DNA from: Berkiella_A sp050252335
GTDB lineage: Bacteria > Pseudomonadota > Gammaproteobacteria > Berkiellales > Berkiellaceae
Direction of reading: 5' to 3'
DNA length: 55,419 nucleotides
NCBI GenBank assembly: GCA_050252335.1
Contig: JBFWLB010000012.1
Coordinates: forward strand, 1-55,419
Notes under the pieces: model-generated
The model's database searches: none
Seen by the model: the letters and a program-made list of their open reading frames with translations, nothing else
Told to the model about the DNA's origin: nothing
In this document: positions 26,523-35,936 of the stretch, piece by piece
Position numbering within the stretch: position 1 is the stretch's first letter
How the letters are laid out: each line of letters starts with the position of its first letter
Made by a program: the position numbers and the translations under genes

Positions 26523-28916
26523 TCACCCTTTCTCGCTTAGGATTTTTACAAAATTATATCCTGCACCTAATTGGCTAGTAGCTTGAATAGCACTATGCAC
26601 AAGAATTGTTTTATCAGGTAATCCAGCTGAAAATTGAACTGTTAATGGCTCTGAAATCACCCCATCTTGCTGGATGCGTATGCGATCGTTTTCTTTAACA
26701 TCATGCTCAGCCGCTGTCTGATCATTCATCCAAATTTTATCAGATTGAGCCAGAACCGTTTCCTGCAAGGATTTAGCATTTCTAACCAATGGATCTACCG
26801 CATAGATAGGCACAGGCGCTAATCTTAAAATTTCTTGTTCACTTTGCACATTAGCAAGTGTCGCTGGCTTAAATTGCAATAGGCTTTCTTTTGCAACAGA
26901 GGCTTTTGCATATTGCTCTTTAATTTCTGCCATAACCTCTGTCAAACTTTCATAGTCCATATTTGGAATATGCCAAAAATTACCTAAAACACGTAATACT
27001 TTCCATAAAGGCTTACTGTTTGCTAAGGGAGTAGCAGCGGCTTCAAATCCTTGCCAATCTCCTTGGGCATTTACAAAAGTACCTTTGGTTTCTGTATGCG
27101 GTGTGATCGGTAAAATGATATCTGCATACTTTCTAAGGCTCGGGCTATCGAATGCACTACAGGCAACAACACACTCTGCTTTTTCTAATGCTTTTTGTGT
27201 TAACGCGGGATCGATAAAATCGTATTCTGGATCTACTTGAACCAGCAAATAACCTGCTAATGGATTCTTCAGCATCTCAACGGCATGCTTGCCTTTAGCA
27301 GTTGCTTGTAAAAATGCGCCTTTGTGTGGCAACACACCGGCTATCCAACAACCTGCACTATTGGCACCTTGGCTAAGCTCACCAAAGCTTGCACCTGTTA
27401 CTTCACAAAGTGCGCGCGCTAAATAGTAGAGCCAATCTGCTTGCGGAGATGAAAGTGCATAAGCACCTAAGATTAAATGCTTTTTCTCACCATTTAGCAG
27501 CTGTTTGGCTATGTTCAAAGCTTCATCAGAAACAGTTACTGTATTTAGGTATTTCCCAAGTTCTTCTGCTAAAACAAGAGAAGTATTTGAGTTTAATTGG
27601 TAAGCTGCTTTTAATAGCTGAGCAAGGCTGAATGCTAAATTACCCTGTGGCTCAATCAAACGATGCTCAACCTTAAAATTAAATTCGATTGCAAGCGGAT
27701 TCACAACAGATACTGTAGCACCCTGCTTAATAGCCTTTCGAATTCTATGAGCAACCAAAGGTGCTTCAAAGCGCACATCACAACCAACCAAGACAATTGC
27801 ATTTGCTTCTTCTAAAGCAGCAAACTTCACGCCTAAAGAAGGTTGAACTTGATGCTCTTGAGATGCAAAGCTTAGTTGTCTTAAACGATGATCAATATTG
27901 GCTATTTTTTTATCTCTCAGTACTTTCTGCAATAAATAGCCTTCTTCCAAGGTGACATTAGGTGATACCAATGCGCCAATTGCATCAGCCCCTTTTTTAT
28001 CCAAAATATCTTGAAGTTTATTAGTTATTAATTTTAAAGCTTCTTGCCATTCGACTGTTTGCCAAACCCCATCTTTTTTAACAAGCGGATCTGTCAATCT
28101 GTTCTGATACAAAGCTTCATAGCTATAACGATCTCTATCGCTTAACCAAATTTCATTGACGGCTTCATTGTCTTTGGGAACAGCACGAATGATGTTGCCA
28201 CGCATGGTATGATAAAAAATATTTGAACCAACGCAATCATGCGCAGAAATGCTGGATTTTGCCATCATTTCCCAGGCCCTTGCTTTAAAGCGAAACGGCT
28301 TAGAGGTCAATGCACCAACCGGACATAAATCAACCACATTACCCGAAAGTTCAGAACTCACATTCTGCTCTATGAAGGTGCCAATTTGCATATGCTCGCC
28401 ACGACCTGTTGCACCTAATTCACGCTGTCCGGCAATTTCTTCACCGAAACGGACACAACGAGTACAATGAATACAACGTGTCATTTCTGTGCTGATTAAA
28501 GGTCCAATATCTTTGTCTTTGACAGATCGTTTAGCCTCATCAAACTGCGAATAAGATTGTCCATAACCCAAAGCAACGTCTTGCAACTCGCATTGCCCAC
28601 CTTGATCGCAGATAGGGCAATCTAAAGGGTGATTAATCAATAAGAATTCCATCACTGCCTTTTGCGCATCTATTGCTTTTTTAGAGCAGGTTCGGATTTT
28701 CATTCCTTCCGAAACGGGCGTTGCACAGGCTGGCAATGGCTTAGGCGCATTTTCTACTTCAACCAAGCACATTCTGCAATTCGCAGCAATGGATAGTTTT
28801 TCATGATAACAAAAGCGTGGAATTGGAATGCCTGCTTTGTCAGCAACTTCAATAATCATTGAACCTTGATTGACTTTAATTGGCTTACCATCAATTTCAA
28901 TTTGTACCATGATCAA
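26523..28916 (-). CDS. nuoG: NADH-quinone oxidoreductase subunit G
   Basis: Large peripheral-arm subunit carrying several iron-sulfur clusters. 797 residues: an N-terminal 2Fe-2S domain with CRMCLVEVE, the HxxxC-type segment and HCTRCVRFGEEI for 4Fe-4S clusters, then a molybdopterin-oxidoreductase-like domain without cofactor role. Overlaps nuoF by 20 bp. Confidence 0.96.
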   Translation of the reverse strand: MIMVQIEIDGKPIKVNQGSMIIEVADKAGIPIPRFCYHEKLSIAANCRMCLVEVENAPKPLPACATPVSEGMKIRTCSKKAIDAQKAVMEFLLINHPLDCPICDQGGQCELQDVALGYGQSYSQFDEAKRSVKDKDIGPLISTEMTRCIHCTRCVRFGEEIAGQRELGATGRGEHMQIGTFIEQNVSSELSGNVVDLCPVGALTSKPFRFKARAWEMMAKSSISAHDCVGSNIFYHTMRGNIIRAVPKDNEAVNEIWLSDRDRYSYEALYQNRLTDPLVKKDGVWQTVEWQEALKLITNKLQDILDKKGADAIGALVSPNVTLEEGYLLQKVLRDKKIANIDHRLRQLSFASQEHQVQPSLGVKFAALEEANAIVLVGCDVRFEAPLVAHRIRKAIKQGATVSVVNPLAIEFNFKVEHRLIEPQGNLAFSLAQLLKAAYQLNSNTSLVLAEELGKYLNTVTVSDEALNIAKQLLNGEKKHLILGAYALSSPQADWLYYLARALCEVTGASFGELSQGANSAGCWIAGVLPHKGAFLQATAKGKHAVEMLKNPLAGYLLVQVDPEYDFIDPALTQKALEKAECVVACSAFDSPSLRKYADIILPITPHTETKGTFVNAQGDWQGFEAAATPLANSKPLWKVLRVLGNFWHIPNMDYESLTEVMAEIKEQYAKASVAKESLLQFKPATLANVQSEQEILRLAPVPIYAVDPLVRNAKSLQETVLAQSDKIWMNDQTAAEHDVKENDRIRIQQDGVISEPLTVQFSAGLPDKTILVHSAIQATSQLGAGYNFVKILSEKG

Positions 28917-30213
28917 CTCCAGGTTCGTTGTTCAAGTCAGCAACCAAGGGGCGTTTGTATTGAATGAAATGTTCAAATTCATGACGAAAATTTTTAATAA
29001 AACTTCTAACTGGCATGGCTGCTGCATCTCCTAAGGCACAAATAGTACGCCCCATGATTTTTTCTGCTACATTATCTAAAACAGCCAAATCTTCCATATT
29101 ACCTTCGCCATGTAATATGCGATGTATAATACGAGATAACCAACCTGTTCCTTCTCTGCATGGCGTACATTGACCACATGATTCTTCATAATAAAAATGA
29201 GAAATACGTGCCAATACAGAAACCATACACGTGGTCTCATCCATAACAATCACAGCACCCGATCCCAACATTGAGCCTGCTTTGCTGAGAGAATCATAAT
29301 CCATTGTAAGCTGCATCATCGTGTCGCCGGGTAAGACAGGTACAGATGAGCCACCAGGGATAACGGCTTTTAATTTGCGTCCATCTTTCACACCACCCGC
29401 TAATGCCAATAAATCTTTAAAAGGTAAACCCAATGGCACCTCATAATTTCCAGGTTTATTGACATGTCCTGACACACAAAATAATTTCATACCACCGTTA
29501 TTAGGTTTGCCTAATTCTAAAAACCATTGGCCACCATTTTGTAAAATAACCGGCACAGAAGCATAGCTTTCCGTATTGTTAATATTGGTCGGTTTGCCAT
29601 AGACACCAAAATTTGCAGGGAAAGGTGGTTTAAATCTGGGTTGTCCTTTTTTACCTTCTAAGGATTCCATTAAGGCTGTTTCTTCGCCACAAATGTATGC
29701 ACCCGCACCAATCACATTATGCAATTCAAAATCAAAGCCAGAGTTCAGAATATTTTTACCCAAAAATCCAGCTTCTCTTGCTTCTTTTAGTGCTTGTTCC
29801 ATTCTATCGAAAGGCTCACAAAACTCACCGCGTATATAGTTATATCCAACGGTAGTGCCCATCACATAACCTGCGATGATCATGCCTTCAATCAGCTGGT
29901 GTGGATTAAACCTTAAAATATCTCTATCTTTAAAAGTACCAGGTTCACCCTCATCAGAATTACAAACAATATACTTTTGACCTGGCTTATTACGAGGCAT
30001 AAAGCTCCATTTCAAGCCAGTAGGAAAGCCAGCGCCACCTCTGCCGCGTAAACAAGACAATTTCAATTCTTCAATGATTTTTTCAGGCGGAATATTTTCA
30101 GTAAATATTTTTTTCAAAACCTGGTAACCACCAACCTTTTGATAATTTTCAAAAAGCCATGGCTTTTCAAATTGTAATGTACGAAAACAAATCAAATTTT
30201 GAGGAATGGTCAT
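28897..30213 (-). CDS. nuoF: NADH-quinone oxidoreductase subunit F
   Basis: NADH- and FMN-binding subunit where electrons enter complex I. 438 residues with the glycine-rich NADH segment GRGGAGFPTGLKW, the FMN-site stretch CNSDEGEPGTFKDRD, GAYICGEETAL, and ESCGQCTPCREG for the N3 4Fe-4S cluster. Start lies 4 bp after nuoE. Confidence 0.97.
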   Translation of the reverse strand: MTIPQNLICFRTLQFEKPWLFENYQKVGGYQVLKKIFTENIPPEKIIEELKLSCLRGRGGAGFPTGLKWSFMPRNKPGQKYIVCNSDEGEPGTFKDRDILRFNPHQLIEGMIIAGYVMGTTVGYNYIRGEFCEPFDRMEQALKEAREAGFLGKNILNSGFDFELHNVIGAGAYICGEETALMESLEGKKGQPRFKPPFPANFGVYGKPTNINNTESYASVPVILQNGGQWFLELGKPNNGGMKLFCVSGHVNKPGNYEVPLGLPFKDLLALAGGVKDGRKLKAVIPGGSSVPVLPGDTMMQLTMDYDSLSKAGSMLGSGAVIVMDETTCMVSVLARISHFYYEESCGQCTPCREGTGWLSRIIHRILHGEGNMEDLAVLDNVAEKIMGRTICALGDAAAMPVRSFIKNFRHEFEHFIQYKRPLVADLNNEPGVDHGTN

Positions 30214-30217
30214 GGGG

Positions 30218-30721
30218 TTAATCCAAACTATCTAAAATCGCATCAATTTTTTCTGGCGTTAAATTTTCATAATACTGGCGCCCAATTTGCATCATGGGGG
30301 CACCACCACATGCAGCTAAGCATTCAACTTCTTTAAGCGAAAACTTACCATCTTCTGTAATCTCACCAAACTGAATATTTAATTTCTTTTTAAGATACTC
30401 TACTACTTTGTGGCTACCGGATAACATGCAAGACACATTTGTGCAAATACAAATTTTGTGTTTACCAACCGGCTTTAGCTCAAACATGCTATAAAAGCTT
30501 GCAACTTCATATACAGCAATTTTAGGCATACCTAAATAATGTGCGACTGCATCCATTAAGTCCGTTGTCAAAGAGCCATTGTTTTCCTCTTGAACAATCG
30601 TAAGTGCAGGAATCACAGCTGATTGTCTTTGCTCAGCAGGATACTTGGTTAACCAGTGATCAATCTTTGCTCTGGTTTCTTTTGATAATAGATCTGGGGA
30701 TAGCAATTTAGCAGTGCTCAT
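30218..30721 (-). CDS. nuoE: NADH-quinone oxidoreductase subunit E
   Basis: 24-kDa-type subunit with the N1a 2Fe-2S cluster. 167 residues of thioredoxin-like fold; cluster cysteines are visible in CICTNVSCML and in VECLAACGGAPMM. The ATG shares one base with the nuoD stop. Confidence 0.96.
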   Translation of the reverse strand: MSTAKLLSPDLLSKETRAKIDHWLTKYPAEQRQSAVIPALTIVQEENNGSLTTDLMDAVAHYLGMPKIAVYEVASFYSMFELKPVGKHKICICTNVSCMLSGSHKVVEYLKKKLNIQFGEITEDGKFSLKEVECLAACGGAPMMQIGRQYYENLTPEKIDAILDSLD

Positions 30722-31974
30722 TAGCGATCAACCTCTCCAAACACAATATCTTGGGTACCAATAATAGCAACTACGTCAGCCAGCATGTGCCCTCTGGCCA
30801 TTTCATCGATAGACGCAAGATGCGCAAAACCAGATGCTCGCACTTTGAGACGATATGGCTTATTTGCACCATCAGATACTAAATAGACACCAAATTCACC
30901 TTTAGGATGTTCAACCGCCGCATAGGCCTCGCCTTCTGGCACACAGAAGCCTTCTGTAAATAATTTAAAGTGATGAATCAATGATTCCATATCCTCTTTC
31001 ATTTTACTTCTAGAAGGAGGAATAATTTTGTGATCCTCAACAATGACAGGACCAGGGTTCTTTTTAAGCCACTCTACGCATTGTCTAATGATCAGATTAG
31101 ATTGACGCATTTCTTCCATACGAACTAAGTATCGATCGTAGCAATCACCTTCTTTACCGATAGGAATATCGAAATTAAGTTGATCATAAACTTCATAGGG
31201 TTGTTTTTTGCGCAAGTCCCAAGCTACACCAGAACCACGTAACATAGGCCCTGAAAATCCTAATTGCATTGCGCGCTCAGCACTCACAACCCCAATACCA
31301 ACCGTTCTCTGTTTCCAAATACGATTATCAGTTAAAAGCGTTTCATAATCATCGACACATTTAGGAAATCGTTCTGTGAAATCCCATATAAAATCTAATA
31401 ACGAACCACTTCTATTTTCATTTAATTTCTTCGTATCTTTTTCTTTATGCCATTGTGATGGTTTATATTGCGGCATACGATTTGGCAGATCTCGATAGAC
31501 ACCGCCCGGGCGATAATAAGTTGCATGCAATCTCGCGCCACTGACAGCCTCATAGCAATCCATGAGGTCTTCTCGCTCACGAAAGGCATATAAGAATACG
31601 GTCATTGCCCCAATATCTAAAGCATGCGCACCCAGCCACATTAAATGATTCAAAATACGTGTTATTTCATCGAACATCACGCGAATATATTGCGCACGAA
31701 CAGGGGGTGTGATACCCAATAATTTTTCAATGGCAAGCACATAACCATGCTCATTACACATCATAGATACATAATCTAAGCGATCCATGTAACCAATGCT
31801 TTGGTTATAGGGTTTGGTTTCTGCCAATTTTTCAGTTGCTCTATGTAGCAAACCAATATGTGGATCGGCTCTTTGTACAACTTCGCCATCCATTTCTAAG
31901 ATAAGTCTTAACACACCATGTGCAGCAGGATGTTGAGGGCCAAAATTAATTGTATAGTTTTTAATGTCACCCAT
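30721..31974 (-). CDS. nuoD: NADH-quinone oxidoreductase subunit D
   Basis: 49-kDa-type subunit forming the quinone-reduction site with NuoB. 417 residues starting with the conserved NFGPQHPAAHGVLRL, whose His lines the quinone cavity, and containing RLDYVSMMCNEHGY. It is separate from nuoC here, unlike the fused nuoCD of E. coli. Start overlaps the nuoC stop by one base. Confidence 0.97.
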   Translation of the reverse strand: MGDIKNYTINFGPQHPAAHGVLRLILEMDGEVVQRADPHIGLLHRATEKLAETKPYNQSIGYMDRLDYVSMMCNEHGYVLAIEKLLGITPPVRAQYIRVMFDEITRILNHLMWLGAHALDIGAMTVFLYAFREREDLMDCYEAVSGARLHATYYRPGGVYRDLPNRMPQYKPSQWHKEKDTKKLNENRSGSLLDFIWDFTERFPKCVDDYETLLTDNRIWKQRTVGIGVVSAERAMQLGFSGPMLRGSGVAWDLRKKQPYEVYDQLNFDIPIGKEGDCYDRYLVRMEEMRQSNLIIRQCVEWLKKNPGPVIVEDHKIIPPSRSKMKEDMESLIHHFKLFTEGFCVPEGEAYAAVEHPKGEFGVYLVSDGANKPYRLKVRASGFAHLASIDEMARGHMLADVVAIIGTQDIVFGEVDR

Positions 31975-32660
31975 TAGCGCTTCACCTCTTCGCTAGATGT
32001 CTCTTCATTCGCTTTACGGATCACTTTAGGAACCAAGGTTCTTGGTACAATATCCACAGCCTCATACACAACACGTTGTGCTTTAGCATCGTAACGAACC
32101 TCAACAGTACCTTCTACAGGAAAATCTTTTCTAAAGGGGTGCCCAATGAAACCATAGTCGGTCAGAATACGACGTAAATCTGGGTGCCCTTTAAATAAAA
32201 TACCGAATAAATCAAAGGCCTCTCTTTCATACCAGTTTGCGCATGGCCATACAGGAATGACGCTATCTAGCATCGGCTCGCTGTCTGGGACAAAGGTTTT
32301 AACACGTATGCGATGATTATGTGTAATAGATAATAAATGATAAACAACTGCAAACCTGGGTTTACGCCAGCTGCTTTTTACAGTATCTCTCATAGACTGT
32401 ACGCCACGCTCAAAACCATGATTGGTTGAGTGGCTTGTTTCCCATTCCGTTACACCGTAATGTAAATAGTCAACACCACAAAGATCCATGAGCATTTCAA
32501 ATTTAAAATCTTGATGATCACGCAATGTTTGACAGATGCTCACGATTTCTTCTGAAGCGACCTCTATGGTAATTTCATGAAAAGATGTATGAACCATTGA
32601 CTGTATTTTAGAGCCAAATTGCGCTAAAAGCTGTTCTTTGAGTGTTGCTAACTGTGTCAT
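31974..32660 (-). CDS. nuoC: NADH-quinone oxidoreductase subunit C
   Basis: 30-kDa-type peripheral subunit. 228 residues with the signature YEREAFDLFGILFKGHPDLRRILTDYGF (split here as YEREAFDLFGI and HPDLRRILTDYGF) and HPFRKDFP. The extension after this motif ends in a charged tail. Overlaps nuoB by 4 bp. Confidence 0.95.
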   Translation of the reverse strand: MTQLATLKEQLLAQFGSKIQSMVHTSFHEITIEVASEEIVSICQTLRDHQDFKFEMLMDLCGVDYLHYGVTEWETSHSTNHGFERGVQSMRDTVKSSWRKPRFAVVYHLLSITHNHRIRVKTFVPDSEPMLDSVIPVWPCANWYEREAFDLFGILFKGHPDLRRILTDYGFIGHPFRKDFPVEGTVEVRYDAKAQRVVYEAVDIVPRTLVPKVIRKANEETSSEEVKR

Positions 32661-33142
32661 GATACTTCTCGTGTAATCACGTTCTTATTACGAATTTTAT
32701 TTTGCAATTGCAAAATACCATACAACAGTGCTTCAGCGGTTGGGGGGCAACCAGGTACATAAATATCGACAGGGACAATGCGATCACAACCTCGTACCAC
32801 GGAGAAAGAATAGTGATAATATCCGCCCCCATTTGCACAAGATCCCATTGAAATAACCCATTTAGGATCAGGCATTTGGTCATATACTTTACGCAAAGCG
32901 GGCGCCATTTTATTACAGAGTGTACCGGCAACGATCATCACATCGCTTTGTCTTGGGCTAGGTCTAAACACAATACCAAATCTGTCCAAATCATATCGCG
33001 CAGCACCCGCATGCATCATTTCAACAGCACAGCAGGCTAAACCAAAAGTCATCGGCCACATAGAACCTGTTCTTGCCCAATTCATTAAATTCTGTACAGA
33101 GGTTGTTAAGAAACCTTGCTTATGAGCAGTCATTACTCCCAT
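32657..33142 (-). CDS. nuoB: NADH-quinone oxidoreductase subunit B
   Basis: Carries the terminal N2 4Fe-4S cluster. About 161 residues with the tandem-Cys motif LACCAVEMMHAG, VAGTLCNKM, and MGSCANGGGYYHYSFSVVRG followed by PVDIYVPGCPP, giving the four cluster cysteines. The start is put at ATG 33142 because AAAGGGG lies 7 nt upstream; the frame opens at 33163 without a site. It overlaps the nuoA end by 10 bp. Confidence 0.95.
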   Translation of the reverse strand: MGVMTAHKQGFLTTSVQNLMNWARTGSMWPMTFGLACCAVEMMHAGAARYDLDRFGIVFRPSPRQSDVMIVAGTLCNKMAPALRKVYDQMPDPKWVISMGSCANGGGYYHYSFSVVRGCDRIVPVDIYVPGCPPTAEALLYGILQLQNKIRNKNVITREVS

Positions 33143-33489
33143 TCTAATGCCCCTTTCTTCCACTCATAGATAAAACCGATTAATAGCAATAGTAAAAATA
33201 TCCCCATTGCAATAATAGGTGCCCACGATAGTTCTTTTACAATAACGGCCCAGGGAAATAAGAACGCTACTTCTAAATCAAAGATGATAAATAAAATAGC
33301 CACTAAGTAATAACGAACGTCAAACTTTAAGCGCGCATCTTCAAAAGGCTCAAAACCACATTCATATTGAGAATATTTTTCTGGATTAGGATGCGTGGGC
33401 GATATTAAAGAACCAATGCCCACTAAAAGAACGCCAAAGCCCATGCTGATGATCATGAACACCAATATGGGTAGATAATTTTCTAACAC
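33133..33489 (-). CDS. nuoA: NADH-quinone oxidoreductase subunit A
   Basis: Membrane subunit ND3, first gene of the nuo operon. 118 residues, three helices, with the conserved loop KYSQYECGFEPFEDARLKFDVRYY (Cys-containing part YECGFEP) and FDLEVAFLFPWA. Starts at GTG 33489 with AAGGG upstream. The 185-bp gap to tRNA-Leu should hold the operon promoter, but I see no convincing -35/-10 pair. Confidence 0.94.
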   Translation of the reverse strand: MLENYLPILVFMIISMGFGVLLVGIGSLISPTHPNPEKYSQYECGFEPFEDARLKFDVRYYLVAILFIIFDLEVAFLFPWAVIVKELSWAPIIAMGIFLLLLLIGFIYEWKKGALEWE

Positions 33490-33674
33490 AGTTCAGAACC
33501 CTTACCAAGCAGTATGATTAAGATCCACAATATCTTATCGATGTAGATTCATATATTAAAGCGTATAACCTCTGATGCCACACTCAGCCATAAGCGCTGA
33601 AGTAAAATCTGAGTTTTTAAACTTATAGTTCATCAGATAAGAATGTAAGCAGGAAAGCTTTTTTTAGTAATTAA

Positions 33675-33759
33675 TGGTGCCGAAGGCCGGACTCGAACCG
33701 GCACAGCTTGCGCCACTACCCCCTCAAGATAGCGTGTCTACCAATTTCACCACTTCGGC
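33675..33759 (-). tRNA. tRNA-Leu (GAG)
   Basis: 85 nt with encoded CCA, acceptor GCCGAAG/CTTCGGC, discriminator A, the Leu-type D-loop and a long variable arm. Anticodon loop TTGAGGG gives GAG. It follows secG, the same order as secG-leuU in E. coli and other gammaproteobacteria. Confidence 0.96.
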
Positions 33760-33810
33760 AATGAAAGATTTTAAGTTAATTTGCCAATTCTATCATTCTT
33801 ATAAGATTTT

Positions 33811-33844
33811 AAAAAACACTAAAAATAATTTTTTTAGTGTTTTA
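33811..33844 (-). terminator. Terminator after secG
   Basis: On the minus strand: AAAACACTAAAAA, a short loop, TTTTTAGTGTTTT plus a T-run. The AT-rich stem of about 13 bp lies 14-47 bp after the secG stop and before tRNA-Leu, so the tRNA may need readthrough or its own promoter. Confidence 0.7.
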
Positions 33845-33857
33845 GCAAATTTAAGCA

Positions 33858-34220
33858 TTACTCAGGGCTAGGTACGTCTGATGGTATGTCAGATGTATTA
33901 CCTGCTTGCGCTGGCGCACTTTGCTGGCTGCCTGTTGCTGGCACAGTAGCCGTCGTCGCCGGCATGACTGGCACACTTTGCTCTTTAATTGTTCGATTTA
34001 CAACATATGCGAGAACAAGATTCAAAATAAAAAAGACGACTGCCAAATAAGTAGTCACTTTACTTAAAAAATTACCCGAACCTTGGCTTCCAAAAACCGT
34101 TTGAGATGCACCACTACCAAAGGCAGCGCCTGCCTGAGCGCCTTTACCTTGCTGGATCAAAATGAAGCCAATCAAGCAAATCGCCACAATAACATGAATT
34201 GCTAATAATACACCGTACAT
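33858..34220 (-). CDS. secG: Protein-export membrane protein SecG
   Basis: Small SecYEG translocon subunit. 120 residues: helix one (about 5-22), the conserved loop QQGKGAQAGAAFGSGASQTV, helix two (about 54-72), then an Ala/Pro/Thr/Val-rich tail of about 45 residues that probably lies outside the conserved part. Located 43 bp after tpiA, the conserved tpiA-secG-tRNA-Leu order. Confidence 0.93.
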   Translation of the reverse strand: MYGVLLAIHVIVAICLIGFILIQQGKGAQAGAAFGSGASQTVFGSQGSGNFLSKVTTYLAVVFFILNLVLAYVVNRTIKEQSVPVMPATTATVPATGSQQSAPAQAGNTSDIPSDVPSPE

Positions 34221-34263
34221 AAATTACCTAACTTAATCTTATGAAAGCACCTAAAATTTCGTG

Positions 34264-35028
34264 CTATCTATTTACAGCAGCTTCACAAATCTGAACAAAT
34301 TCTTCAGCATTTAAAGAAGCGCCACCTACTAATCCACCATCAATATCTTGCTGAGCAAACAAGCTAGATGCATTCTTAGCATTTACACTACCACCATACA
34401 AAATCGTTATTTTGCTAGATAGCTCTCTATCATAAGCTTGCAAACAATGCCGGATAAAAGCATGTACAGCTTGTGCTTGTTCAGGTGTAGCCGTCAATCC
34501 AGTCCCAATTGCCCAAATAGGCTCATAAGCAATTGTAGCCTTTGCAAAAACATCTATACCACAGGCTTCAACAACAGAGACTATCTGCTTTGAAATGACT
34601 TCTTCTGTCACACCTTGCTCACGCTCAGATTTTGTTTCTCCCACACAAAATATTGGGGTCAAACCAAAATCAACTGAGGCACTTAGCTTTTTGCTAATAA
34701 CCGTGCTGTCTTCAAAACAATACTGCCGTCTTTCTGAGTGGCCGATGATAACATATTTACAACCAATATCGGCAAGCATCTGTGCAGAAATTTGCCCTGT
34801 ATAAGCACCATTTGCATATGAACTGACATCTTGTGCGCCTACTTGCAGCCCCGAACCTTGCAATTTATCTAAGACACTCTCAATGTAAATATAAGAAGGA
34901 CAAATAACTATATTGCTATTTTGAAAGCGAGCATTTGATAATTTAGAACGAAGCGCCTCAATTAAAGCATCTACTTGCAAAGTATTACCGTTCATTTTCC
35001 AATTTGCAGCAATTAATTTCTGTCTCAT
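34264..35028 (-). CDS. tpiA: Triosephosphate isomerase
   Basis: Interconverts dihydroxyacetone phosphate and glyceraldehyde 3-phosphate. 254-residue TIM barrel with ANWKMNG at the start (catalytic Lys), IIGHSERR (catalytic His) and AYEPIWAIGTG (catalytic Glu and flexible loop), ending with ILYGGSVNAKN. Start has AAAGGATTTT before the ATG. The divergent 35029-35262 gap separates it from the cyclin-like gene. Confidence 0.97.
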   Translation of the reverse strand: MRQKLIAANWKMNGNTLQVDALIEALRSKLSNARFQNSNIVICPSYIYIESVLDKLQGSGLQVGAQDVSSYANGAYTGQISAQMLADIGCKYVIIGHSERRQYCFEDSTVISKKLSASVDFGLTPIFCVGETKSEREQGVTEEVISKQIVSVVEACGIDVFAKATIAYEPIWAIGTGLTATPEQAQAVHAFIRHCLQAYDRELSSKITILYGGSVNAKNASSLFAQQDIDGGLVGGASLNAEEFVQICEAAVNR

Positions 35029-35262
35029 AAAATCCTTTCATATTGAATCATCGGAGCGTTTAATATATTAATTTGAGATAAACTTGCAGCGGATGATCTT
35101 AACTGAGTTACTGATTTATTAGCAACTCTACAAGTGATAGACCTTCTCCTTAGCCAGAAAAAGTAAGCTTTCCACCTACTGTCTCGCAAACCGAAGCGCC
35201 TTCAAGATGCAGCAAGATGTTTTATCGCAGGGATGTTTTTATCGCAAGAAGGAGAAAAAATC

Positions 35263-35928
35263 TTGGTAAATGCAGATCTTAAACGGATCATTTCAGATAC
35301 CTCCTATGTTATCCCCGCAATGCAAGGATTTATAAAACAAAAATCTGGATTAGAACTTAGCAAAAGCACTACAACTAAAATGCTTAGGCTTCATACTAAT
35401 TTATTGAATAGTTTTTTTAATGATGATGACGAAGATGAATATGATACCGCGCATTTACTGTATGTTTGGTGGACACTGTTTAGCAGCTTATTCTGCCAAC
35501 AACAGCCTAAATGGGATATCACTACTACTGAGACAGAAAAAGAAACTGTGATCATTGATTTATTTACAGGCAGTTTATTGCTCGCAGCTAAATATAGTCT
35601 TGAAAGCACGCTCTACACATCTGATTTTAGCTCACTCATGATTGAAAGCATGCCGCAGGCATATAAAAATTTTAGTGAAACAACACAACGACTTAAAATA
35701 CTTGAAAGGCAGTGCTTAGATGCTTTGGCCTTTTGCTTAAGACCTCAGACTCATTTTGGCACCAAAGAACAGACACTCGTCGCCATGCAGCAAGTGCAAT
35801 CTTATGCTAAAGCCTATGCGAAGCTCAAAAAATATCCTCAAGATAAGAAAAGCAAACAGCTATTTAGTTCCCTTCATCAAGCGATTGAACAAAGCATTCT
35901 TAAAACGCTATCTGTTTTTCAATCTTAG
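35263..35928 (+). CDS. Cyclin-box-like protein of unknown function
   Basis: Not a known bacterial family to me. The middle (here about residues 96-170) reads like the core of a eukaryotic cyclin box of the Pho80/Pcl/cyclin Y type: LFTGSLLLAAKYSLE (third cyclin helix, often LLLASKY), YTSDFSSLM, then RLKILERQCLDALAFCLRPQ (cyclins: ELERQFLELLQF and similar). An acidic patch DDDEDEYD precedes it. There are no membrane segments and no signal peptide. The start is put at TTG 35263 because AGAAGGAG lies 8 nt upstream; ATG 35233 adds ten residues but lacks spacing. It sits between tpiA and glmM, which are adjacent in related genomes, and on the opposite strand, so it looks inserted. A host cell-cycle effector is a hypothesis only. 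Confidence 0.72.
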   Translation: MVNADLKRIISDTSYVIPAMQGFIKQKSGLELSKSTTTKMLRLHTNLLNSFFNDDDEDEYDTAHLLYVWWTLFSSLFCQQQPKWDITTTETEKETVIIDLFTGSLLLAAKYSLESTLYTSDFSSLMIESMPQAYKNFSETTQRLKILERQCLDALAFCLRPQTHFGTKEQTLVAMQQVQSYAKAYAKLKKYPQDKKSKQLFSSLHQAIEQSILKTLSVFQS

Positions 35929-35936
35929 CTTCAAGC

